The notes under the pieces were generated by a model, which did not search any database, had not been told where the DNA came from, and saw only the letters and a list, made by a program, of their open reading frames with translations. This document shows positions 40,577-49,819 of a DNA stretch of 64,000 bases, piece by piece. Location of the stretch: positions 1,178,001 through 1,242,000 of the forward strand of contig JAWKHH010000004.1 of assembly GCA_041394945.1 (NCBI GenBank), written 5' to 3'. The position numbers were made by a program, and so were the translations under genes. The stretch comes from Bryobacteraceae bacterium. Lineage in GTDB: Bacteria > Acidobacteriota > Terriglobia > Bryobacterales > Bryobacteraceae. Within the stretch, counting starts at the first letter, position 1. Every line of letters begins with the position of its first letter.

Positions 40577-42862
40577 TTGACCCTCCCGATCGATGCCGTC
40601 ATCGGCAACGTCCAAACCGCTCTCCGCAATGGCCCGTGCGTCGTTGTCGAAGCTCCGCCCGGCGCCGGCAAGACCACTCGTGTTCCCCCGGCGCTCCTCG
40701 AGTTCGGCGGAGTTGTCGTGCTCGAGCCCCGCCGCCTGGCCGCCCGTCTGGCCGCCCGCCGTGTTGCCGCCGAAATGGGCGAACGCGTCGGCGCCACCGT
40801 TGGCTATCAGGTGCGTTTCGAAGACGTCAGCACACCCTCCACCCGTCTCCGCTTCCTCACCGAAGGCGTCCTCACCCGCCGTATGATTTCGGACCCGGCC
40901 CTTCGCGGCGTGGGCGTCGTCGTGCTCGACGAGTTCCACGAACGCCACCTTGATGGCGACCTCGCCCTCGCCCTTCTCCGCCGCCTGCAATCGAAGCGCG
41001 GTCTCAAACTCGCCGTCATGTCGGCCACGCTCGATGGCGCCGCCGTGGCGCGCTACCTCGGCGATTGCCCCGTAGTCCGTTCCGAAGGGCGACTCCATCC
41101 CATCGACATCCGCTACCGTCCCCACTCCCCGGCTCCGCTCGAAGAGCAGATCCGCGAAGCTCTGGACTCGCTTGCTTCCGAAGGCCTCAGCGGCGACGTG
41201 CTCATCTTCCTCCCGGGCGCCGCCGAGATCCGCCGCGCCATCCGCGCCTGCGAGCCGCTCGGCCATAAGCACGGCATCGACCTCGCAGCGCTCCATGGCG
41301 ACCTCTCCCCGGAAGAACAGGACCGCGCCGTTTCCACCGGGCCGCGCCGCAAGGCGATCTTCTCCACCAACGTCGCCGAAAGTTCGGTGACCATCGAAGG
41401 CGTCACCGCCGTCATCGACTCCGGCCTTGCCCGCCTCGCCCGCGACAACCCGTTCAGCGGCATCGCCGCTCTTGAGGTCGCCCGCATCAGCAAGTCCTCC
41501 TGCGAGCAGCGCGCCGGCCGCGCCGGCCGTGTCGCGCCCGGAAAAGTGATCCGCCTGTATCCGCTCGAAGACTTCGTGCGCCGCCCCGCCGCGGACACGC
41601 CGGAGATCGCGCGGCGCGAACTCTCCGGTCTCCTCCTCGATCTGCTCTCCATGGGCCATCCAGTCGACGGCCTGCCCTGGTTCGAGGCTCCGCCGGCCGC
41701 CTCCGTCGACGTCGCTCGCCAACTGCTGGACCGTCTCGGCGCTCCCGCGCGCCATCGCGACCTTGCCCGTTTCCCCGCCCATCCACGCATTGCGACGCTG
41801 CTGCTCGACGGCGGCCGCGACGCCGTGCCCCTTGCCGCCGCGCTCTCCGGTGGCGACCGGCTGGAAACCATCGACGCCCTCGCGATCGCGGACCGCGACC
41901 TCTCCCCCGGCGCCCGCCGCCTCGCCGACCAGTTCCGGCGCCTCGCTCCCCGCGACGCCGCCCTTGATGTACCCCACGCGGTTCTCCGTGCTTTCCCGGA
42001 TCGCGTCGCCCGCCGCCGCGATGGCAATGAGATCCTCCTCTGCGGAGGCGGATCCGCCACGCTCCAACGAGACCTCCATGCCAAGCAGCGTTTCCTCGTC
42101 GCCCTCGACGTCGAAGAGCGGCGCGAGCGCGGGCTCCCGCAAGTCCGCCTCGCGATGCCCATCGAACCCGACTGGCTTCTCGATCTCTTCCCCCACCGCG
42201 TCGCGGAAAGCGAAGGCGCAGAATGGAACCGCACCGCCGAGCGCGTCGAATCCGTGAGCCAGCTCCGCTACGAACGCCTCGTCATTGAAGAATGGCGTAG
42301 CGGAGCCGTCGATCCGGAAGCTGCCGCCGCCCTGCTTGCCCACAAGGCCGTCGAGGCAGGAATCGAACGGTTCGTCGACGTCGAAGCGCTCGAAGCCTTT
42401 CTGGCCCGCCGTCACTTCGCCGCCCAACACGCCGGCATCCCGGAACCCTCCGTGGAAGAAGCACTCCGCGGCGCCTGTATCGGCCTTCGCAGTTTCGCCG
42501 AGCTCAAACAAACCGACCTCATCGACGCCATGGAGGTCGCCCTCACCCACGAAGAACGCCGCGTGCTCGACGAAGTCGCGCCGGACCGCATCCGCCTTCC
42601 CAGCGGCCGCAACGCGCGCATTCACTACGCGCGCGACAAGGGTCCGTGGGTCGCCTCGCGCCTTCAGGATTTCTTCGGCCTTCGCGAAACGCCTGCTGTC
42701 GCCCGAGGCGCGGTGCCGCTCGTGGTCCACCTGCTCGCGCCCAACCAACGTCCGGTGCAAACCACCACCGATCTCGCCGGCTTCTGGCAGCGCCTTTACC
42801 CTACCGTCCGTCGTGAACTGATGCGCCGCTACCCGAAGCACGCCTGGCCGGAAAACGTGTGA
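40577..42862 (+). CDS. hrpB: ATP-dependent RNA helicase HrpB
   Basis: 761 residues, a DEAH-type helicase. Walker A EAPPGAGKTTRVPP, DEAH-box variant VLDEFHERHLDGDLALAL, motif III MSATLDG, motif V NVAESSVTIEGV and motif VI EQRAGRAGRVAPG are all present, followed by the HrpB-specific C-terminal domain (RVLDEVAPDRIRLPSGR, WVASRLQDFFGL, VHLLAPNQRPVQTTTDL). TTG 40577 is the start that fits the family N-terminus (LPIDAVIGNVQTAL); the frame stays open upstream antisense to the cytochrome gene. Cellular role of HrpB is poorly defined. Confidence 0.93.
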   Translation: MTLPIDAVIGNVQTALRNGPCVVVEAPPGAGKTTRVPPALLEFGGVVVLEPRRLAARLAARRVAAEMGERVGATVGYQVRFEDVSTPSTRLRFLTEGVLTRRMISDPALRGVGVVVLDEFHERHLDGDLALALLRRLQSKRGLKLAVMSATLDGAAVARYLGDCPVVRSEGRLHPIDIRYRPHSPAPLEEQIREALDSLASEGLSGDVLIFLPGAAEIRRAIRACEPLGHKHGIDLAALHGDLSPEEQDRAVSTGPRRKAIFSTNVAESSVTIEGVTAVIDSGLARLARDNPFSGIAALEVARISKSSCEQRAGRAGRVAPGKVIRLYPLEDFVRRPAADTPEIARRELSGLLLDLLSMGHPVDGLPWFEAPPAASVDVARQLLDRLGAPARHRDLARFPAHPRIATLLLDGGRDAVPLAAALSGGDRLETIDALAIADRDLSPGARRLADQFRRLAPRDAALDVPHAVLRAFPDRVARRRDGNEILLCGGGSATLQRDLHAKQRFLVALDVEERRERGLPQVRLAMPIEPDWLLDLFPHRVAESEGAEWNRTAERVESVSQLRYERLVIEEWRSGAVDPEAAAALLAHKAVEAGIERFVDVEALEAFLARRHFAAQHAGIPEPSVEEALRGACIGLRSFAELKQTDLIDAMEVALTHEERRVLDEVAPDRIRLPSGRNARIHYARDKGPWVASRLQDFFGLRETPAVARGAVPLVVHLLAPNQRPVQTTTDLAGFWQRLYPTVRRELMRRYPKHAWPENV

Positions 42863-42872
42863 AGATCGGAGG

Positions 42873-43682
42873 ATGCGCGTCGCACTTCTCGCCTTGCTTG
42901 CACTCCCGGTTGTCGCCCAGCGCGATGGGTGGACCAAGCCCTTTCCGGCTTACACCATCGCCGGCAACCTCCACTACGTCGGCACCGAAGACCTCGCCTG
43001 CTTCCTGATCACCACGCCGCAAGGCCACATTCTGATCAACACCGGTGTCGACGGCTCCGTGCCGATGATCCGCGAATCGATGAGCAAACTCGGTTTCAAG
43101 ATGGAGGACATCAAGATCCTCCTCACCATGCAGGCGCACTACGATCACACCGCCGGGCTCGCCGGGATCGCGAAAATCAGCGGCGCGAAGATGTACGCCA
43201 CCGCCGCCGACGCGCCCATCCTCGAAGACGGCGGCTTCAGCGATCCAGCCTTCGGCGGCAAGCGCAGTTTCGAGCCCATCTCGGTGGCGCGCAAGCTCAA
43301 GGACGGCGACCTGATCAAGCTCGGCGGAACCACGCTCAAAACAATCCTCATGCCCGGCCATACCAAGGGCAGCGTCGGCTACTCGCTCGACGTGGCCGCC
43401 GCCGGGAAGAAGGAACCGATCCTGATCGTCAACCTGCCTTCGGTAGTGATGCCGCTGGTGGGAAACAAGGGCTATCCAAACATCGTCGCCGACTACCGCC
43501 ATACCTTCGAGATGCTCAAGAAGTTGCACCCGGGCATCTGGGTGGCCGGGCACGGCTCTCAGTACGACATGGCCGCCAAGCACAAGGCTGGCTCCTTCGT
43601 CGACCCCGAGGGCTACGCGAAGGCCGTTGCCCGGATGGAGCAGTTGTTCGAAGAGCGCCTGGCCAGGGAAAGCGGCAGGTAG
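42873..43682 (+). CDS. GOB-like subclass B3 metallo-beta-lactamase-fold protein
   Basis: 269 residues with a signal peptide (LLALLALPVVAQ). Active-site ligands read Q87-H89 with D91-H92 (LLTMQAHYDHTAG), H163 (MPGHTKGS) and H227 (VAGHGSQYD). A Gln in place of the first His is the hallmark of GOB enzymes. Other GOB-like stretches are FSDPAFGGKRSF, LIVNLPSVV, GYPNIVADY and FEMLKKLHPGIWVAGH. B3 enzymes hydrolyse beta-lactams in the periplasm; activity of this homologue is inferred. It starts 10 bp after hrpB, and its stop abuts the convergent glycosyltransferase stop with no gap. Confidence 0.9.
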   Translation: MRVALLALLALPVVAQRDGWTKPFPAYTIAGNLHYVGTEDLACFLITTPQGHILINTGVDGSVPMIRESMSKLGFKMEDIKILLTMQAHYDHTAGLAGIAKISGAKMYATAADAPILEDGGFSDPAFGGKRSFEPISVARKLKDGDLIKLGGTTLKTILMPGHTKGSVGYSLDVAAAGKKEPILIVNLPSVVMPLVGNKGYPNIVADYRHTFEMLKKLHPGIWVAGHGSQYDMAAKHKAGSFVDPEGYAKAVARMEQLFEERLARESGR

Positions 43683-44831
43683 CTATCCGAGGATCCGCTC
43701 CAGGATCTCGACGATCTCGAACACCGCCCGGTTCTCGATCTGCGCCGCTCGCGTCCGGTAATCATCCAGCACTCCCGGGGCCAGCAGTTCGCGCACGGCC
43801 GGCGCCACATCGTCCCACTCCCGCACCACCATCCCGAGGCGATTCTCAACCAGCCAATCGGCGTTGTAGCGCTCCTGCGGCAGCGTGGACCGGTTCTTAT
43901 CCACGACTACCGGAAGCCGCATCGCCAGCGCCTCCGTGATGCTGCCCGGCCCCGGCTTGCCGATCAGAAAATCCGACATCTGCATGAACCGCGGGACGTC
44001 CCTGGTGAACCCCTGCACATGCGCCGGAACCGGCAGCCGCAACTCCCGCAGCGCCGCGCCGATCTTTTCATTGCGCCCGTACATCAGGATCAATTGCAGC
44101 GGCAACCCCGAATCGCCTAGCCGCCGCGCGATGTCGATCATCGCCCGCGACCCTTCGCCGCCGAACAGCACCAGCGCCGTCGCCCGGTCTGTCTCCAACC
44201 CCAGCGCCTGCCGCTCCGCCGCGCGATCGATCGGCGGAACGTCGTAGAAGCTCGGTCTGAGGATCATGCCCGAAACGCGAAACACCCGCTCCGGCGCGAG
44301 GCCGTAGGATCGCGCCTGTTCCACCGCCTTCTCCGTTCCGCAAATCACGAACTGCTCCTGCCGCTCGAGCCACACCCGAGGCGGGATGTCGGCAAAGTCG
44401 GTCAGGATCGTTACAAATGGCGAACGCACCGATCGTGCCACCGCCTGGCAGAGCGACCGGTTGAAGTGTGGGATCAACGACACCACCAGGCGCGGCGGAT
44501 CCTTCCGAAAGAACGCGGCAAGCATTCGCACCTGAATCGGCCGCAGCAGCCAGATGAACAGGTGCATCACTGGCATCAGATATGGCGCCGCCGCCGTCCA
44601 GCCCTTCTTCAGCAAGAGGTTGTAAATGTCCTCGACGCCGTAGCCCGACGCCTTGCGGAACACGTCGATCGTCCCGAGAACGTGATCCAGATTCACCAGC
44701 CGGACATCCCACGGCTTCCCCTGGCTTTCAATGACAGTCTTGAGAGCAGTAGCCGCGCTCTTGTGGCCGCCGCCGGCTTCCACATAGAAAAGATCGATCC
44801 GCGTGGGTGACGATCCGGATGACGAGATCAA
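43683..44831 (-). CDS. MGDG-synthase/UgtP-like glycosyltransferase (GT28)
   Basis: 382 residues. The N-terminal FYVEAGGGHKSAATALK resembles the acceptor-binding motif of monogalactosyldiacylglycerol synthases and processive diacylglycerol glucosyltransferases, followed by a GT28 C-terminal domain (LVLFGGEGSRAMIDIA, VQGFTRDVPRFMQMSDFLIGKPGPGS split over two motifs, and LPQERYNADWL). It would add sugar to membrane lipid at the inner membrane. TTG 44831 is the only start after the upstream stop at 44858. Last gene of a four-gene operon. Confidence 0.85.
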   Translation of the reverse strand: MISSSGSSPTRIDLFYVEAGGGHKSAATALKTVIESQGKPWDVRLVNLDHVLGTIDVFRKASGYGVEDIYNLLLKKGWTAAAPYLMPVMHLFIWLLRPIQVRMLAAFFRKDPPRLVVSLIPHFNRSLCQAVARSVRSPFVTILTDFADIPPRVWLERQEQFVICGTEKAVEQARSYGLAPERVFRVSGMILRPSFYDVPPIDRAAERQALGLETDRATALVLFGGEGSRAMIDIARRLGDSGLPLQLILMYGRNEKIGAALRELRLPVPAHVQGFTRDVPRFMQMSDFLIGKPGPGSITEALAMRLPVVVDKNRSTLPQERYNADWLVENRLGMVVREWDDVAPAVRELLAPGVLDDYRTRAAQIENRAVFEIVEILERILG

Positions 44832-44857
44832 GAATCCTATTCTAGCCAGCCCGCCGG

Positions 44858-46054
44858 CTACGCGATGAAGTCCGGATTGATCTCCACACCCAACCCCGGG
44901 CCTTGGGGCAACGGGACGGTCCCGTCCTGGCCGGGCTTCGGCGCAATCGCAAAGATCGCGAACCGGTGCTCGTACGACCCCACCGGCGGATCGTGCAGCA
45001 CTTCCCAAAGCGGCGCATGCGGCCACGACGCCGTCAGGTGCAGTGTCGCGATCGTCCCGATGTTGCCGCCTGCATGATGCGGCACGATGCGCTTGGAGAA
45101 CGCCTCCGCCAGCGCGCCGATCTTCCGAAGGCCAGTAATCCCCTCGGTCACAAGCGGCTCCGGCTGCAGCAGATCGTACACGCCGAGTTCGCACATCTGC
45201 CGGAACTCGTGAAAGCCGCGATTGTTCTCGCCACCGGCGATCGGCATCGTCACCTGCCGGTTCAATTCGGCGATCTGCGCGAACTCATACCGCGGCAGCG
45301 GCTCCTCCAGCCAATAAACGCCCAGTTTCTCCAACTCGCGCGCCGTCTCGAGAGCGCGCCGGAAATCCCACAGCACACCGGGCTGCCAGTTCCCCGAGGA
45401 CTGTGCCTGATTGGCATCCACCGTGATCGTCATCCGGTCGCCCACCGCACCACGCACCGCCTCCACCGTCCGAATGTCGTCTTTCATCTCCGGATGATGC
45501 AGCCGCAGCTTGATCGCCTTCCAGCCTTCGTCGGCCAACTTGCCCGCCAGCCGCGCCCGCTCCTCCGGCGTCCCCAGCGCGATCATACTCGCGTAGGGCG
45601 TCACTCGCTCCCGCGCCGCGCCCCACAGCTTGTAGAGCGGCTGCCCGCACGCCTTGCCGATAAGGTCCCACAGCGCGATATCGACGCACGCGCCGCCGCG
45701 ATACGGCATGCCCTGCGCGTAGTAGCGGAGCCGCGCCGTATGCTGCTCCGTATCGAACGGATCCTTGCCGATCAACTGCGCACGCACCGCGCCGAGCAGC
45801 CCTTCGTCCACGCCCGGCCCGATCCCGGTCAGCCCCCGGTCCGTCCGGATCTCTACGAACGCCCCGCCGCCTACCGAGAAGCCCATGGACCCACCCGGAT
45901 TCCAAGCCGGTTCGAGCGTCCCCACGTTCCGCACCAGACGCAGCCTCACATTGCGGATCTCCGTGATCTTCTGCCGCCCCGCCGCCTTCTGCGCCCGCGC
46001 CGCGAACGGATGCGCCGCTGCGCCGAACGCTGCGAGAAAGTCCCTGCGTCTCAT
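44858..46054 (-). CDS. enolase-superfamily (mandelate racemase/muconate lactonizing-type) enzyme with Tat-type leader
   Basis: 398 residues. Leader RRRDFLAAFGAAAHPFAARAQ resembles a Tat signal. The barrel has the acid/base Lys region AIKLRLHHPE (KLR, where KxK is common), metal ligands in TVDANQA, WLEEPL and GGEN, and the opposite-face His in VPHHAGGNIGT. This pattern suggests a sugar-acid dehydratase or epimerase; substrate not readable. It is a distant paralogue of the enzyme at 12630. It lies 9 bp after DegT. Confidence 0.87.
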   Translation of the reverse strand: MRRRDFLAAFGAAAHPFAARAQKAAGRQKITEIRNVRLRLVRNVGTLEPAWNPGGSMGFSVGGGAFVEIRTDRGLTGIGPGVDEGLLGAVRAQLIGKDPFDTEQHTARLRYYAQGMPYRGGACVDIALWDLIGKACGQPLYKLWGAARERVTPYASMIALGTPEERARLAGKLADEGWKAIKLRLHHPEMKDDIRTVEAVRGAVGDRMTITVDANQAQSSGNWQPGVLWDFRRALETARELEKLGVYWLEEPLPRYEFAQIAELNRQVTMPIAGGENNRGFHEFRQMCELGVYDLLQPEPLVTEGITGLRKIGALAEAFSKRIVPHHAGGNIGTIATLHLTASWPHAPLWEVLHDPPVGSYEHRFAIFAIAPKPGQDGTVPLPQGPGLGVEINPDFIA

Positions 46055-46063
46055 CGTCGCTCC

Positions 46064-47359
46064 TTACGCCGCCGTCACCACCGGGTAGACTTTGCGGATC
46101 GCGGCGACGATATCCTCCGTGTCCCGCGACGTGAAATGAGGGTCCATCAGCACGCCCCCGAATCGCCCCAGGATGTCGATCGTGCGTGGACACGTCTCCG
46201 GACCGTAGCGAATCGCCTTGCCCCGCTCCGTCTGGAACGACGGCCAACCCGCGTTCACAGTCTTCTTCGCCATGATGTGCGGCTGAGTCGGAAGAATCAC
46301 GCTGCCGCCCGGCCGCGTGCCCGCGATGTTCTCCGCTTTCATCGCTGTGAGGAACCGTTCGCACCGCTCGCGCGTGCCGAAATCGATAAAGACGCCCGTC
46401 CCGATCTCACCCTTGGGATCGGGAAGACGGCGGAGCTTCAGCCCCGGTAGATCGCGAATGCCCTCGTAGACGCGCGCTGCGTTCGTCCGTACCGCCCCTA
46501 CGATGCGGTCGAGCTTTCTGGTCTGCGCCAGGAGCACGCCGCCCGTGAACTCGCTCATCCGGAAGTTGGTCCCGATGAACCAATCGAGTGAGGGCTTGCC
46601 GCCCAGCATTTCCTGGTGCGGCGCGCGCAGTCCGCCCAGGTCATGGAAGCGCGCCGCGCGTTCGAACAGCCCCGCATCGTTCGATACCACTGCCCCGCCC
46701 TCGCCCGCCGTGATGGTCTTGTTGAGTTGGAGGCTGTAGATGCCGATGTCGCCGATCGACCCCACCGGCCGGCCTCTGTAGCTCGCGCCGACGCTCTGCG
46801 CGCAATCCTCGATGACGCGCACCTTGTGCTTCCGCGCGATGGCGAGAATCGGATCGAGATCCGCCGGATTGCCTTGCAGGTGCACGGCGAGAATCGCCTT
46901 CGTCGCCGGTGTGATGTGCCGCTCCAAATCGTTCGCATCGAGATTGAAGGACTCGTCGATTTCCGCGCACACCGGCAGCCCGCCCGCAAGCACCACGGCG
47001 TTGAAGCACGAGTGCCACGTCCACGACGGCAGAATCACCTCATCGCCCGGGCCTATCTCGACCGCCGCCATCGCCGTCTGCAGCGCGGCCGTGCCAGAGG
47101 TGACGCCCAGCGCGAAACGCGCCTGCATCCGCGCGGCGAACTCGCGTTCGAACTGAGCCACCTTTCTCGGCGGCGCGCCCGGCCCATACCACCGGAACGG
47201 GGATTTCGCCTCGAGCACGTCCATCAACTCGGCGCGCTCCTTCTCGTCATAGAACGACGACCCCCAATAGCCGGCGCGGAGCATCTTCTCTCGCACCGGT
47301 CCTGAAGCGCCCGCCAACGGAACGGCGGCTGCGGCTGCTGCGAACGTTCGACGTCTCAT
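46064..47359 (-). CDS. DegT/DnrJ/EryC1/StrS-family PLP aminotransferase-like protein with signal-like leader
   Basis: 431 residues. The PLP site is seen as VTSGTAAL, IEDCAQSVGA (D185) and the Schiff-base Lys K214 in SLQLNKTITAGEGGA. The family aminates keto-sugars for cell-surface glycans. The N-terminus RRRTFAAAAAAVPLAGA looks like a short Tat signal, unexpected for such enzymes, which work in the cytosol. It overlaps the upstream TIM-barrel gene by 4 bp and precedes the enolase-type gene by 9 bp. Confidence 0.88.
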   Translation of the reverse strand: MRRRTFAAAAAAVPLAGASGPVREKMLRAGYWGSSFYDEKERAELMDVLEAKSPFRWYGPGAPPRKVAQFEREFAARMQARFALGVTSGTAALQTAMAAVEIGPGDEVILPSWTWHSCFNAVVLAGGLPVCAEIDESFNLDANDLERHITPATKAILAVHLQGNPADLDPILAIARKHKVRVIEDCAQSVGASYRGRPVGSIGDIGIYSLQLNKTITAGEGGAVVSNDAGLFERAARFHDLGGLRAPHQEMLGGKPSLDWFIGTNFRMSEFTGGVLLAQTRKLDRIVGAVRTNAARVYEGIRDLPGLKLRRLPDPKGEIGTGVFIDFGTRERCERFLTAMKAENIAGTRPGGSVILPTQPHIMAKKTVNAGWPSFQTERGKAIRYGPETCPRTIDILGRFGGVLMDPHFTSRDTEDIVAAIRKVYPVVTAA

Positions 47360-48777
47360 GGCCGCATTCTAACCACTTCGCCGATCGCTTGCAGCTTCGC
47401 ATCGCTCAGGTAGCCGTACCGGTTCACCCAGGCGCCATGCTGCGACGCCCTCCAAGCCACCTCAAAACGCCTCCGGAAATCGTCGAGCGGACCGTACCCA
47501 TGCGCCAGCGCCAGCACCGGTGTCGACCCCGCCTCGCGCTGCGCCTCGAGGATCTTTCGTGCCTGCGCCCGCAATCCCACCGGGTGCGCTTCGTCTGGTT
47601 CCGGATAGCGATAGTCGCGCAAATCGGCAAACCCGCCATCGTCGGCGATGTCGAGCCAGCTCACCAGCGCGCGCGTGAGCAACTGCGTCGAAAGCTCCGG
47701 ATTCGCCCGGGCTATCGCGTCCCCGTAGAAGCGCAGCATCACCGGCCAATGCATCGTGTAGAGCTTCACGCTCAGCGCCGTCGCATGTCGCCCGGCGCGT
47801 TGGAAGTCCATGCCCGAAGCCAGAGTCCACGGCGGCGGAAACGCGTTCGGCATCAGCGCCATCCGTTTCGCGCCGGCATCGTCCATCGTCTTGCGAAATC
47901 CCGCCAGCAGTTCGTCGACGAGCGTCGCTTTGAAGCGCAGCCAGTCGAGCAGCGCCGGCCGATCCGTCAGCAGCCGCAACAGCCGGTGACGTCCGCCGTC
48001 GGCCTCGCCCCACATCGTCAGGTCCTCGTCCTTCAGCCCGCCGTGCAGCTTCTGATAGAGGTCCGCCGCCGCGCGCCGCATGCGGTCGAAATCGAACCCC
48101 AGCCGAAGCGCCGCGGCCTCCGCGTGGGCGCTGAAGTCGAAAAAGCAGTCGTCGAGGAAGTACGGCGGATACTCCGGCCAGTCCACCCGGATGCCATCGA
48201 TATCCGGATACGCGGCGATGATGTCTCGTAACAGCGCATTCGTATAGCCCGTGATGTGCGGACTCGCCAAGCTCCCGTTATTCGCCAGCCGCCGCGGCGC
48301 AACGCGCCCATCCGGCAGCAGCGGCCGGTCATCCTGTTGCGGTCCGCCGAACTGCACCCGATACCCCGGCGGAATCGCCGCCTGCACCTGCAGAAACACC
48401 TTCACGTGACGCGCCTGCGCCGCCCGGATGAACGCCTTCAACAGCGGACCTTGTTTCCGAGTCAGCTCCGTCGTCTTCGCCGGCTGATAGCGGAGCCCGG
48501 CGTAGAATCGCGCGTTAGGCTCGAAACTCGGAGCGGTCCGCACGAACAGCTCCCGCTTGCCCCACAGCGGCCTGTCCAGCAGCCGGACCGATCCCGCGCC
48601 CGCATCCGCGGGAGGCTCCCGGGACCCGGTGGCTTCATCGGCCGGCTCCATCACGTATGGCGAAGTGGCTACGGCGTTCACGCCGGCCTTGTGGACCAGG
48701 TTGTCGAGCAGCCGCTCGATCCCTTCGTTCTGAATGTATTCGGGGAGAACAGTGATTCCGGCGAAATCTCTTGGCAT
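47356..48777 (-). CDS. putative TIM-barrel (glycoside-hydrolase-like) protein of unknown function
   Basis: 473 residues with no family I can name for certain. Barrel-like features are ITVLPEYIQNEGIERLLDN at the start, VKVFLQVQAAIPPGY, and DIDGIRVDWPEYPPYF, with acidic residues at strand ends as in glycoside hydrolases. TMWGEADGG and AHGYGPLDDFRRRFEVA follow. No signal peptide is present if ATG 48777 is the start; the frame stays open a little further upstream toward the divergent PIG-L gene. First gene of the operon with DegT, enolase-type and GT28 genes. Confidence 0.7.
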   Translation of the reverse strand: MPRDFAGITVLPEYIQNEGIERLLDNLVHKAGVNAVATSPYVMEPADEATGSREPPADAGAGSVRLLDRPLWGKRELFVRTAPSFEPNARFYAGLRYQPAKTTELTRKQGPLLKAFIRAAQARHVKVFLQVQAAIPPGYRVQFGGPQQDDRPLLPDGRVAPRRLANNGSLASPHITGYTNALLRDIIAAYPDIDGIRVDWPEYPPYFLDDCFFDFSAHAEAAALRLGFDFDRMRRAAADLYQKLHGGLKDEDLTMWGEADGGRHRLLRLLTDRPALLDWLRFKATLVDELLAGFRKTMDDAGAKRMALMPNAFPPPWTLASGMDFQRAGRHATALSVKLYTMHWPVMLRFYGDAIARANPELSTQLLTRALVSWLDIADDGGFADLRDYRYPEPDEAHPVGLRAQARKILEAQREAGSTPVLALAHGYGPLDDFRRRFEVAWRASQHGAWVNRYGYLSDAKLQAIGEVVRMRP

Positions 48778-48811
48778 GGCGACGAGGAACCCCGGCGGTA
48801 CAATCGGCCCT

Positions 48812-49786
48812 ATGGCGCGCAAATTCGAACGTCGAGGCTTCATCAAGAATACCGTGGCCGCGGGAGCCCTCATGGCTCCCGCTCAGGCTCAGACGCAGGC
48901 TCCCGCACAGGTGGCCCCCTACGACGATCACGGCGGGCTCGTGATCGAGCGGGCGCAATCCGGCAAGCCGCACGCGGGCAAGGTGCTCGTGGCCATTCAG
49001 CCCCACTCCGACGACATCCCCATCTTCGCCGCCGGCACCGTGATGAAACTCATCGACGAGGGATATAAAGGCTACCTGATCCGCGTCACCAACGACGACA
49101 TGGCAGGCCCCGGAACCATCGCCGACACCGTGATGGCGAACCAGCGCGACAACTTCGCCGTCGCCCGCGTCCTCGGCGTCGAAAAGGTCTTCGACCTCAA
49201 CTACAACAACCACATGATGGACAACATCGCCCGCAGCGAACTCCGCGCGCGCCTGATCTTCATCTTCCGGCTCCTCAAGGTGGACACCGTGGTCTGCTAC
49301 GACCCGTGGGGCCACTACGAAGAAAATCCGGATCACTACGTCACCAGCGCGTGCGTCGAAGCGGCGGCATGGATGGCCGGCGGCAGCAAGGACTATCCGG
49401 AGCACTTCGAAGCCGGCATCAAGCCGCACTCGGTCCGCGAGAAATATTACTTCGCGCGCTTCCAGCAGCGAGTCAACCGCGTGGTTGACATCGCAACCAC
49501 CATCGAACGCAAGATCGACGTCAACGTCGAGAACAAAGCGCAGGGCCCCGGAGGCGAACTCGGGTCGCGGTTACGGCGATCGCTCCAGGAGCAAGGCAAG
49601 CGCCTCCCCTTGCTTGGCGGCGACGACCGCACCGCCAATCGCAACTACATCCGCGAGTTCACCCTCGAGCGCGATCGCGAAACCGGTCGCCGCCACGGCC
49701 TCGAGTGGGCGGAGCAGTTCCACTACATCGGCCCTGAGGAAGCCCGCGTCAGCCAGTATGTGAGCCGCAACGCGGTGGCTTTGTAG
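48812..49786 (+). CDS. PIG-L (LmbE-like) family deacetylase with Tat-type leader
   Basis: 324 residues. Leader FERRGFIKNTVAAGALMAPA is Tat-like. The zinc motif reads VAIQPHSDDIPIFAAG, where most members have HPDDE, and the third ligand is in NPDHYVTSACVEAAAW. Other family features are RVTNDDMAG and VDTVVCYDPWGHYEENP. The family removes N-acetyl groups from GlcNAc-containing conjugates. Ser for Pro and Ile for Glu in the HPDDE motif are the oddities. Start ATG 48812; divergent from the TIM-barrel gene. Confidence 0.9.
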   Translation: MARKFERRGFIKNTVAAGALMAPAQAQTQAPAQVAPYDDHGGLVIERAQSGKPHAGKVLVAIQPHSDDIPIFAAGTVMKLIDEGYKGYLIRVTNDDMAGPGTIADTVMANQRDNFAVARVLGVEKVFDLNYNNHMMDNIARSELRARLIFIFRLLKVDTVVCYDPWGHYEENPDHYVTSACVEAAAWMAGGSKDYPEHFEAGIKPHSVREKYYFARFQQRVNRVVDIATTIERKIDVNVENKAQGPGGELGSRLRRSLQEQGKRLPLLGGDDRTANRNYIREFTLERDRETGRRHGLEWAEQFHYIGPEEARVSQYVSRNAVAL

Positions 49787-49819
49787 GCGCCAGGGCATTC
49801 CGGTGCTGAACGCTGAAGC

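Noticed and set aside
40319..42937. 872-codon minus-strand open frame
   Set aside because: Antisense shadow of hrpB; composition is unnatural and its end reads as the cytochrome protein out of context.
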